A DNA stretch of 5,914 bases from CAYICL01 sp964361885 (lineage in GTDB: Bacteria > Patescibacteriota > Microgenomatia > UBA1400 > CG1-02-47-37): positions 1 to 5,914 of the forward strand of contig CAYICL010000039.1 of NCBI GenBank assembly GCA_964361885.1, written 5' to 3'. This document shows positions 1-5,046 of this stretch, piece by piece; position 1 is the stretch's first letter; each line of letters starts with the position of its first letter. Under the pieces are notes generated by a model. It made no database searches and had not been told where the DNA came from. It worked only from the letters and a program-made list of their open reading frames with translations. The position numbers were made by a program, and so were the translations under genes.

Positions 1-182
1 TCCAGTTTATAGCTTCCCGGTTCGCTGGCTTCCAGTACCTGCCGCTGGCCGTTTACCTCGGATTCGATTCGGGTATAAACATTGCCTTCGCCTTCGATAT
101 TGGTAACTACTTCACTTTTAGTATAAGCTTTGCCGGTGGTGATGGTATTTAAAACAATCAAGCTTAAAACTAAAAAACTCAT
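1..182 (-). CDS. Small secreted hypothetical protein, N-terminal part (runs off window)
   Basis: The frame reads from ATG at 182 leftwards for 60 codons with no stop and leaves the window at position 1, so only the N-terminus is visible. Residues 1-19 (MSFLVLSLIVLNTITTGKA) look like a signal peptide ending in a plausible signal peptidase I site after GKA, although the usual basic n-region is missing. The remainder (from YTKSEVV) is polar, with short alternating stretches such as NVYTRIESEVNGQRQVLE that suggest beta strands. I do not recognise a named family, and no function is proposed. The start lies 2 bases after the stop of the upstream subtilase gene and has no Shine-Dalgarno motif, so translation is probably coupled to that gene. 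No other start codon is available in frame before an upstream stop. Co-transcription suggests a second exported product made together with the protease. Confidence 0.7.
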   Translation of the reverse strand, partial: MSFLVLSLIVLNTITTGKAYTKSEVVTNIEGEGNVYTRIESEVNGQRQVLEASEPGSYKL

Positions 183-184
183 GT

Positions 185-1861
185 TTAAAGGGTAAAAGCA
201 ACAACTTTTTCACTAATTAATTTAAGCTCGTCCAAAACTTGAGCGGTGGAAAAATGATTCCCTCGGGTATCATTGCCTAATCTTAAGTTTCTAATTTCTA
301 CCACATCTCCGGTTTTTAAAATTAACCCCAAAGCGCCCAACTCAACGGTCGCCGTTTCTTCAGCGTCGTTCCAAACCATATTGGTTCGATAACCAACACC
401 GTTGACATAAACATCAACTCGGGTTCGACCCTGATACAATCCCCAATCACCAATACCGTCAGTGACTTCTTTAATTACCACCTGACCCGACTGACCGTTA
501 TCGACTCTAAACTTTAACTTAAATTCAACTCTGCCACCGAGCCAATTACTCCAGTTGGTTGTTACAGTATGACTGGTAATGATGGCAGTAAAATTTCCGG
601 GTTCAGGTGACGGTGACGCTGAAGGACTGGGCGAAGGCGAGGGGCTGGATGACGGTGAGGGAGCGGGACTAGGACTAGGTGAAGGGCTGGGACTGGGCGA
701 AGGCGCCGATGAGGGCGATGCCTCGATCACTGCCGCGGCGGCATTAACTCGACCGAAGGTCCAATAAAAGCCGGTGCCGGAAATTTTATCGGCCGTCTCT
801 TCCAGTTTATTTCTCACCTGCTGATTGGAAAAATCAGGAAAAGCCGCTTTAATTAAAGCCGCCACGCCGGCCACGTGCGGTGTGGCCATACTGGTGCCGC
901 TGTAATAAGCATAGTTGTTATCTAAAGTGGTAGAAACAATACTTACCCCTGGAGCGGCCACGTCCACCCACGAACCATAAGATGAAAACGAAGCTTTCCG
1001 ATCGTTTTGATCTGTGGCCGCGACTGCAATGTTGTTAGCATAATAAGCCGGGTATTGCCGCCAACTCGAACCATTATTGCCGGCGGCCGCTGCCAAAACT
1101 ACGCCTTTATTCCAAGCGTAGTTAACTGCCTCTTCCAAAACTATAGAGGAACTGGAGCCAGCCAAGCTCATATTAATCACCTCGGCGCCGTTATCAGCCG
1201 CCCAGTAAATCCCGTTAATTACCCAGGAGTAATAACCGCTGCCAGAGTCATTTAAGACTTTAACTGAATACAGCCTGGTGTTTCTTCCCGTTCCGGCCAC
1301 CCCCAAAGCATTATTGGTGACTGCGGCCGCAATCCCAGCCACATGACTACCATGACTATGAAGATCATAGGGTGTGACCGAGTTAGTGTAGTTGATAAAG
1401 GCATCGACCTTGCCCGTTAAATCGCTGTGGTTGTTGGTAATACCCGTATCCAAAATAGCTATCTGGACTTCAGAGCTACCTGTGGTTATATCCCAGGCTT
1501 GAGGGGTGTTAATTTTGGTTTGCCCCCACTGGTTGGTAAACAACGGGTCGTTGGGTTCTTCTACTGCCACGGCTACGGCGTCCGGCTCGGCATACTCAAC
1601 CCAAAAACTTTTCTGGTAGTTTTGGGCGATAATTTCTTCCCTGCCTGCCGGTACTCTGACTACAAAGGTTCGGTCGGCCAAAAGCGATTCCGTAAGCCTG
1701 GCACCCAGCTGACTATGGAGTCGATCTTGCAAGATTTTGGGCACCAAAGGTCTGAATTTAACCAAGACTCTTTGAGTGCTATCAACCGCATGAGCCGGGG
1801 ACACCCACAGCGTTAAACTTAAAATTAACCCTAAGACTAGTGCTTGTAGCCATCGGCGCAT
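185..1861 (-). CDS. Secreted S8 (subtilisin/thermitase-like) serine peptidase with Pro-Ser linker and C-terminal beta domain
   Basis: This is an extracellular endopeptidase of the subtilase family, complete at 558 residues. A signal peptide spans residues 1-25 (basic MRR, hydrophobic core, AHA cleavage motif). A propeptide of the inhibitor I9/fervidolysin type follows at about 28-100. The catalytic domain covers about 105-380 and begins with the thermitase-like NDPLFTNQWG. The triad is visible as Asp138 (AILDTG), His170 (SHGSHVAG) and Ser324 (GTSMATPHVAG), with oxyanion Asn262 (AAAGNNG), so the enzyme should be active. Residues 382-421 form a Pro-Ser repeat, probably an extended spacer. Residues 422-558 form a beta-rich domain that I cannot assign. 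There is no LPxTG motif or C-terminal membrane span, so the protein is secreted or held by the C-terminal domain. The ATG at 1861 lacks a Shine-Dalgarno motif but lies 6 bases after a TAGAAT box, which suggests a leaderless transcript. The substrate is unknown. Confidence 0.95.
   Translation of the reverse strand: MRRWLQALVLGLILSLTLWVSPAHAVDSTQRVLVKFRPLVPKILQDRLHSQLGARLTESLLADRTFVVRVPAGREEIIAQNYQKSFWVEYAEPDAVAVAVEEPNDPLFTNQWGQTKINTPQAWDITTGSSEVQIAILDTGITNNHSDLTGKVDAFINYTNSVTPYDLHSHGSHVAGIAAAVTNNALGVAGTGRNTRLYSVKVLNDSGSGYYSWVINGIYWAADNGAEVINMSLAGSSSSIVLEEAVNYAWNKGVVLAAAAGNNGSSWRQYPAYYANNIAVAATDQNDRKASFSSYGSWVDVAAPGVSIVSTTLDNNYAYYSGTSMATPHVAGVAALIKAAFPDFSNQQVRNKLEETADKISGTGFYWTFGRVNAAAAVIEASPSSAPSPSPSPSPSPSPAPSPSSSPSPSPSPSASPSPEPGNFTAIITSHTVTTNWSNWLGGRVEFKLKFRVDNGQSGQVVIKEVTDGIGDWGLYQGRTRVDVYVNGVGYRTNMVWNDAEETATVELGALGLILKTGDVVEIRNLRLGNDTRGNHFSTAQVLDELKLISEKVVAFTL
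599..718 (-). repeat. Low-complexity Pro-Ser linker-coding repeat
   Basis: Forty codons of the subtilase gene (residues 382-421) encode almost only Pro and Ser, with a few Ala and one Glu, mostly as SP dipeptides. The DNA is a degenerate 6-base periodicity in which several Ser and Pro codons are mixed, so the protein pattern is more regular than the DNA pattern. Such linkers usually separate a catalytic domain from a surface-binding or anchoring domain. Repeat length may vary between strains by slippage or recombination. Confidence 0.85.
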
Positions 1862-1867
1862 GCTTTC

Positions 1868-1896
1868 ATTCTAGCAACTTGTGAAACAATTTGCCA
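1868..1896 (-). promoter_or_regulatory. Putative promoter of the subtilase unit, leaderless type
   Basis: Reading leftwards, the -10 box is TAGAAT (1873-1868), preceded by TGC, which makes an extended -10 (TGn). The -35 position 17 bases upstream is only weakly matched (TGGCAA, 1896-1891). The -10 box ends 6 bases before the ATG at 1861, so transcription should begin at or next to the start codon. No Shine-Dalgarno motif is present. The box is part of an 8-bp inverted repeat (1866-1873 with 1902-1909) shared with the divergent promoter. Confidence 0.5.
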
Positions 1897-1907
1897 CCGG
1901 TTAGAAT
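1879..1907 (+). promoter_or_regulatory. Putative promoter of the CAP-domain unit, leaderless type
   Basis: A -35-like TTGTGA (1879-1884; 4 of 6 matches to TTGACA), a 17-base spacer and a -10 TAGAAT (1902-1907; 5 of 6) precede the ATG at 1914 by exactly 6 bases. This leaves no room for a leader or a Shine-Dalgarno site. The two divergent promoters interleave, with each -35 falling in the other's spacer, so RNA polymerase probably cannot occupy both at once. Confidence 0.6.
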
Positions 1908-1913
1908 GATTAC

Positions 1914-2798
1914 ATGCTAAATCTGCTTCAGACCCTGACCCATTTGTTTACCCCTCAATCCTCCAATAACTACAAAGCCAAAACTCTTCACGTTTCTTCC
2001 TTGAGCGTTTTCATGATTATTATCATGTTTAGCCAGATTCTTTTAAGTTTTTTTGCTCGGGCTATCCCTGGAGTTTTGGGAGTTAATTCCAGCATTAACT
2101 CTGAAGAGCTGGTTAACCTCACCAATCAAAAGCGCCAGGAAAATGGTTTACCGGCTCTAACCTTAAATCAAAGCCTGGTTGAAGCCGCCTCTCAAAAAGC
2201 CGCTGATATGATTGCTAAAAACTACTGGGCTCATACTTCTCCGGACGGTACTTCTCCCTGGAGTTTTTTTAAAAACGTTGGTTACCGGTATCTTTATGCC
2301 GGTGAAAACCTGGCCAGGGATTTTATGGATTCACCCTCTGTGGTTAACGCCTGGATGAACTCATCCACCCATCGGGACAACCTGCTTTCCAGCCGCTATC
2401 GGGAACTCGGTATCGCCGTTATTCATGGTACTTTTCAAGGCCAGGAAACTACCTTGGTCGTTGAAATGTTTGGCACCCAGGTAGCCAACATTGTGCCTGT
2501 TGTTAAACAGGGTCAAATTAGCCAGTCGGCCGAAGCTGTTTTGGCTGAAATTAATGAGGTTAATCTGTTGCCGGAAAAACCGTCTTTTGCCCCACTGGCT
2601 TTTATTAGCACCTTTCAGCTGACTAAAGCGGTTTCTATCGGTTTAACCCTGGTCTTGTTAAGCGCCATAATCGTTGACAGCATTATTATTACCAAAAAGA
2701 AGATTGTCAGGCTTTCCGGCAAAGGCTTGGCCCATTTGGTATTATTGGGTATACTATTAGTCTTGCTCTTAGTAATTCAGCCAGGTTTAATTTTGTAA
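1914..2798 (+). CDS. Membrane-anchored CAP-domain (SCP/PR1, YkwD-like) protein
   Basis: A 294-residue protein with an extracytoplasmic CAP domain. After a short cytoplasmic N-terminus, a membrane span lies at about 32-50, followed by a CAP domain at about 63-190. Family motifs are clear: LVNLTNQKRQENGLPALTLN, then WAHTSPDG (His107), GENLA (Glu131) and STHRDNLLSSRYRELGI (His153). These His and Glu residues line the conserved CAP cavity. Two more spans at about 237-258 and 272-291 are joined by the basic loop KKKIVRLSGK. The positive-inside rule therefore puts the CAP domain outside and the loop inside. Bacterial CAP proteins are widespread and their biochemical role is mostly unsettled, so no activity is claimed. 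The ATG at 1914 follows a TAGAAT box by 6 bases without a Shine-Dalgarno motif. The gene heads a three-gene unit, with the next start 8 bases downstream of its stop, and diverges from the subtilase gene. Confidence 0.92.
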   Translation: MLNLLQTLTHLFTPQSSNNYKAKTLHVSSLSVFMIIIMFSQILLSFFARAIPGVLGVNSSINSEELVNLTNQKRQENGLPALTLNQSLVEAASQKAADMIAKNYWAHTSPDGTSPWSFFKNVGYRYLYAGENLARDFMDSPSVVNAWMNSSTHRDNLLSSRYRELGIAVIHGTFQGQETTLVVEMFGTQVANIVPVVKQGQISQSAEAVLAEINEVNLLPEKPSFAPLAFISTFQLTKAVSIGLTLVLLSAIIVDSIIITKKKIVRLSGKGLAHLVLLGILLVLLLVIQPGLIL

Positions 2799-2806
2799 TT
2801 TGTAAT

Positions 2807-3052
2807 ATGAAAACAAAATTAATCTCTTCCTATCTCATTCTTGGCCTTATTCTTATTTGCTTAAGCTTAATTTACATTCTTTATCCCGGTTTCCGCCTTC
2901 TGACTGCTGTCTTAATCGGTTTGTCATACTTCATTTGGGGCCTGCTGATTCATAGACAAGAACACACCCTCCATCTGCCGATTGTTTTAGAATACTTTAG
3001 TCTTAGTCTGCTAACTGTTATTATTTTAATTTTCTTAAGCCTTAGGGCTTAA
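2807..3052 (+). CDS. Small three-span membrane protein of unknown function
   Basis: This 81-residue protein is almost entirely hydrophobic, with spans at about 7-26, 30-48 and 60-79. The only long polar stretch is HRQEHTLH (about 49-56), between spans 2 and 3, and the N-terminus is basic (MKTK). The pattern W-G-x-x-x-H-x-x-x-x-T-L-H followed by EY is distinctive. From memory it resembles small unnamed membrane proteins of Patescibacteria, but I could not check this. The gene starts 8 bases after the CAP gene stop without an evident Shine-Dalgarno motif, which implies coupled translation, and it ends 14 bases before the nucleotidyltransferase gene. The reading frame, hydrophobicity and tight packing support a real gene. 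A partner role for the CAP protein's membrane segments is possible but unproven. Confidence 0.78.
   Translation: MKTKLISSYLILGLILICLSLIYILYPGFRLLTAVLIGLSYFIWGLLIHRQEHTLHLPIVLEYFSLSLLTVIILIFLSLRA
3035..3052 (+). promoter_or_regulatory. Small hairpin at a gene junction just before a ribosome binding site
   Basis: TTAAGCC (3035-3041) and GGCTTAA (3046-3052) form a perfect 7-bp stem with a TTAG loop. It spans the end and stop codon of the 81-residue gene and finishes 3 bases before the AGGAG of the next gene. There is no T tract, so it is not a terminator. It might affect ribosome access or mRNA processing at the junction, or be chance. Confidence 0.3.
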
Positions 3053-3055
3053 ACT

Positions 3056-3060
3056 AGGAG
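3056..3060 (+). promoter_or_regulatory. Shine-Dalgarno site of the nucleotidyltransferase gene
   Basis: AGGAG lies 6 bases before the ATG at 3067 and fixes that start. It is the only clear Shine-Dalgarno motif ahead of a gene in this window. It belongs to an internal operon gene, whereas the genes that head transcripts lack one. Confidence 0.8.
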
Positions 3061-3066
3061 ACGATT

Positions 3067-3828
3067 ATGAAAGGCATTGTTTTGGCCGGCGGCAAGGGGA
3101 CAAGGTTGGATCCCTTAACTTTGACCACCAATAAGCATTTACTGCCGGTTTATGACCAGCCGATGATTTTTTATCCGATTAATACCTTAGTTAAAGCCGG
3201 CATTAAGGATGTCTTGATTGTCACCGGGGATATTCACTCCGGGCAGTTTATCAATATCTTAAAAAACGGCAAACAGTTTGGCCTTAATCATTTGGAATAT
3301 GCCTATCAGGAAGGTGGTTCTAAGGGTATAGCCGATGCCTTGAAGTACGCCGAGGATTTTGCCGACGGCGATCCGATCACTGTTATCCTGGGTGACAACA
3401 CCACTGATAGCAATATTGCCTCTGCGGTTAAAAACTTTAAAACCGGAGCCACCATCTTTCTAAAAACCGTCATCGACCCTGAACGTTTTGGCAATCCGGT
3501 TTTTTCTAAGAGCCAACCGCAGCGGATCGAAACCATTGTCGAAAAGCCTCAAAAACCTTTTTCGCCTTATGCGGTTACCGGTTTATATATTTACGACAAC
3601 ACGGTTTTTCAAAAAATCAACACGTTAAAACCTTCAGGTAGGGGTGAACTGGAAATTACTGACATTAACAATGCTTACCTTAAAGAAGGTCGCTTAAGCT
3701 GGATTGAGCTTAAAGGCTACTGGTCTGATGCCGGCACTTTTCACAGTCTATTTCGGTCCAACCGCTATTGGGCTAAGAAAAAACTCGGGGATAATTATCA
3801 GGCGGTTATTAAAGGTAAGCAGCTGTAA
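3067..3828 (+). CDS. RfbA/RmlA-like sugar-phosphate nucleotidyltransferase (glucose-1-phosphate thymidylyltransferase family)
   Basis: This cytoplasmic enzyme is predicted to join an NTP to a sugar 1-phosphate, giving an NDP-sugar and pyrophosphate. dTTP with glucose 1-phosphate, the first step to dTDP-rhamnose, is the closest match. The nucleotide-binding signature is LAGGKGTRL (residues 6-14), followed by KHLLPVYDQPM (23-33). The metal-binding Asp110 sits in LGDN, followed by VEKP (158-161) and VTGLYIYD (170-177). The family motif GRGELEITDIN spans 191-201, and the second metal Asp221 lies in WSDAGT. At 253 residues it is shorter than the roughly 290-residue classical RmlA and lacks its C-terminal helical extension, so regulation or oligomerisation may differ. 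Substrate choice cannot be read from sequence, and no rmlB, rmlC or rmlD lies nearby. It follows surface-protein genes in the same unit, consistent with a role in surface polysaccharide or glycosylation. Confidence 0.9.
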   Translation: MKGIVLAGGKGTRLDPLTLTTNKHLLPVYDQPMIFYPINTLVKAGIKDVLIVTGDIHSGQFINILKNGKQFGLNHLEYAYQEGGSKGIADALKYAEDFADGDPITVILGDNTTDSNIASAVKNFKTGATIFLKTVIDPERFGNPVFSKSQPQRIETIVEKPQKPFSPYAVTGLYIYDNTVFQKINTLKPSGRGELEITDINNAYLKEGRLSWIELKGYWSDAGTFHSLFRSNRYWAKKKLGDNYQAVIKGKQL

Positions 3829-3829
3829 C

Positions 3830-3858
3830 TTGACTTTAACTTGTTTTGGGTTTAGTTT
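3830..3858 (+). promoter_or_regulatory. Possible leaderless promoter of rarA
   Basis: TTGACT (3830-3835; 5 of 6 to the -35 consensus), a 17-base spacer and TAGTTT (3853-3858; only 3 of 6, but fitting TAnnnT) precede the rarA ATG by 6 bases. This is the same geometry as the divergent promoters at 1868-1907. There is no Shine-Dalgarno motif in the 36-base gap, which supports rarA having its own transcript. The poor -10 match keeps confidence modest. Confidence 0.4.
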
Positions 3859-3864
3859 GGTTTT

Positions 3865-5046
3865 ATGACCAGACCTTTAGCAGATTTAATCCGGCCTCAA
3901 AAACTTAAAGCTTTTATTGGTCAAAAACACTTGGTTGGTCCGGACCGGCCTTTAAAAATCGCCATCACCACCGATCAAGTTCATTCGATGATTTTCTGGG
4001 GACCGCCGGGTTGTGGTAAAACCACTTTAGCCCGGTTAATTGCTAATGAAACCAAAGCCAGATTTGCTCAAATGTCGGCTGTTTCCAGCGGCAAAGCCGA
4101 TGTCAAAAAAGTTGTTCAGGAGGCCCAACACCTCCGAGGTGAAAGAAGTCTCCACCTCGGAGGTGAACAGACAATTTTATTTTTAGACGAAATCCATCGT
4201 TTTAACAAAGCCCAGCAGGATTTTTTACTGCCATATGTGGAAAACGGCACTATTATCTTAATCGGGGCTACTACTGAAAACCCCAGTTTCACTGTTATTA
4301 GCCCCTTACTTTCCCGTTGTCAGGTATTTGTTTTAAACACTTTAAGCCAATCAGAACTAATTCAAATAATTAAATTAGGTTTAAAAACCTTAAAAATTAG
4401 ATCGTTATCTAAAAAATCTCAGGAGTTTCTAATCGAATTTAGTAACGGAGATGCCCGCCAAGCCTTGAATTTATTAGAAGTCACTCATAAACTTTACCAT
4501 AAAATTAACGTTGATAATCTTAAAAACGCCTTGCAAAGCAAATTTTTACGCTACGACCGGGCCGGTGAAGAACACTTTAATACCATCTCTGCCTTTATCA
4601 AGTCCATGCGCGCCTCCGACCCGAACGCAGCTCTTTATTATCTGGCCCGGATGATTGCTACCGGCGAAGACCCGCTTTTTATAGCCAGACGAATGGTGGT
4701 GTTTGCTTCTGAAGATATCGGCATGGCTCAGCCGACCGCTTTGGTAGTGGCTAATGATGTTTTTCGGGCTTGTGAAACAATTGGCTTGCCTGAATGCCAG
4801 GAAAATCTGGCTCACGGTACGGTTTACTTAAGCTTAGCCAAGAAAGATCGGTCAGCCTATGATGCCTATTTGAAAGCCTTGGAAGATGCTAAAAAATACG
4901 GCAATCTGCCGATTCCTATGAGCCTTCGTAACCCGGTTACTAAGCTGATGAAAAACATTGGTTATGGAGTTGGTTATGAAAAATATACACAGGAAAGTTT
5001 ACTGCCTGATAAACTTAAAGGCAGGAAATATTACTTGGCCGCGTGA
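3865..5046 (+). CDS. rarA: Replication-associated recombination protein RarA (MgsA), AAA+ ATPase
   Basis: RarA is a clamp-loader-like AAA+ ATPase of the RarA/WRNIP1 family that acts at stalled replication forks. The N-terminal PLADLIRPQKLKAFIGQ matches the family start. Walker A is GPPGCGKTT (46-54), Walker B is ILFLDEIH (104-111), and sensor 1 is GATTENPSF (134-142). The arginine finger is Arg151 (LLSRCQVF) and sensor 2 is Arg198 (NGDARQALNLLE). The helical and oligomerisation part runs from about 237, with RRMVVFASEDIGMA, NPVTKLMKNIGYG and GRKYY. It has 393 residues against about 420-450 usually, because it stops right after GRKYY and lacks the usual C-terminal tail. Residues 89-102, just before Walker B, contain about 5-6 extra residues encoded by a palindromic DNA element. 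The end overlaps the convergent radical SAM gene by 16 bp. All ATPase residues are present, so the protein should be functional. Confidence 0.96.
   Translation: MTRPLADLIRPQKLKAFIGQKHLVGPDRPLKIAITTDQVHSMIFWGPPGCGKTTLARLIANETKARFAQMSAVSSGKADVKKVVQEAQHLRGERSLHLGGEQTILFLDEIHRFNKAQQDFLLPYVENGTIILIGATTENPSFTVISPLLSRCQVFVLNTLSQSELIQIIKLGLKTLKIRSLSKKSQEFLIEFSNGDARQALNLLEVTHKLYHKINVDNLKNALQSKFLRYDRAGEEHFNTISAFIKSMRASDPNAALYYLARMIATGEDPLFIARRMVVFASEDIGMAQPTALVVANDVFRACETIGLPECQENLAHGTVYLSLAKKDRSAYDAYLKALEDAKKYGNLPIPMSLRNPVTKLMKNIGYGVGYEKYTQESLLPDKLKGRKYYLAA
4129..4165 (+). repeat. Palindromic repeat element inserted in frame in rarA
   Basis: CACCTCCGAGGTG (4129-4141) and its exact reverse complement CACCTCGGAGGTG (4153-4165) flank an 11-base spacer and form a 13-bp stem. 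Each 13-mer is itself a palindrome except for its central base, so the pair also reads as a near-direct repeat with a 24-base period. It is in frame and encodes HLRGERSLHLGGE (residues 89-101), a repeated HL(R/G)GE. Relatives such as E. coli RarA and human WRNIP1, recalled from memory, have about 9-10 residues between the preceding Ala and the Thr before Walker B. This protein has 15. The layout recalls palindromic elements that insert into genes in Rickettsia. Confidence 0.7.

Noticed and set aside
599..718. Repeat array as CRISPR or a minisatellite
   Set aside because: The DNA units are degenerate and 6 bases long and encode a regular Pro-Ser protein linker. There are no spacers.
579..767. 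Open frame on the plus strand encoding a Gly/Glu/Asp-rich peptide
   Set aside because: It is the antisense reading of the Pro-Ser linker of the subtilase. Its composition comes only from that repeat, and it has no start signal of its own.
1007..1816. Two open frames on the plus strand (1007-1255 and 1427-1816)
   Set aside because: They lie entirely opposite the conserved subtilase propeptide and catalytic coding sequence and show no family motifs or ribosome site.
3306..3536. Open frame on the minus strand
   Set aside because: It is a shadow opposite the conserved core of the nucleotidyltransferase.
4118..4141. AGGAGG with a downstream GTG inside rarA as an internal translation start
   Set aside because: The GTG at 4139 is out of the rarA frame, and no protein-like frame follows. 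The AGGAGG encodes the conserved Gln-Glu-Ala stretch.
4129..4165. Hairpin as an intrinsic terminator
   Set aside because: It lies inside a complete conserved reading frame, and no T tract directly follows the stem.
4546..4815. Open frame on the minus strand
   Set aside because: It is a shadow opposite the conserved C-terminal half of RarA.
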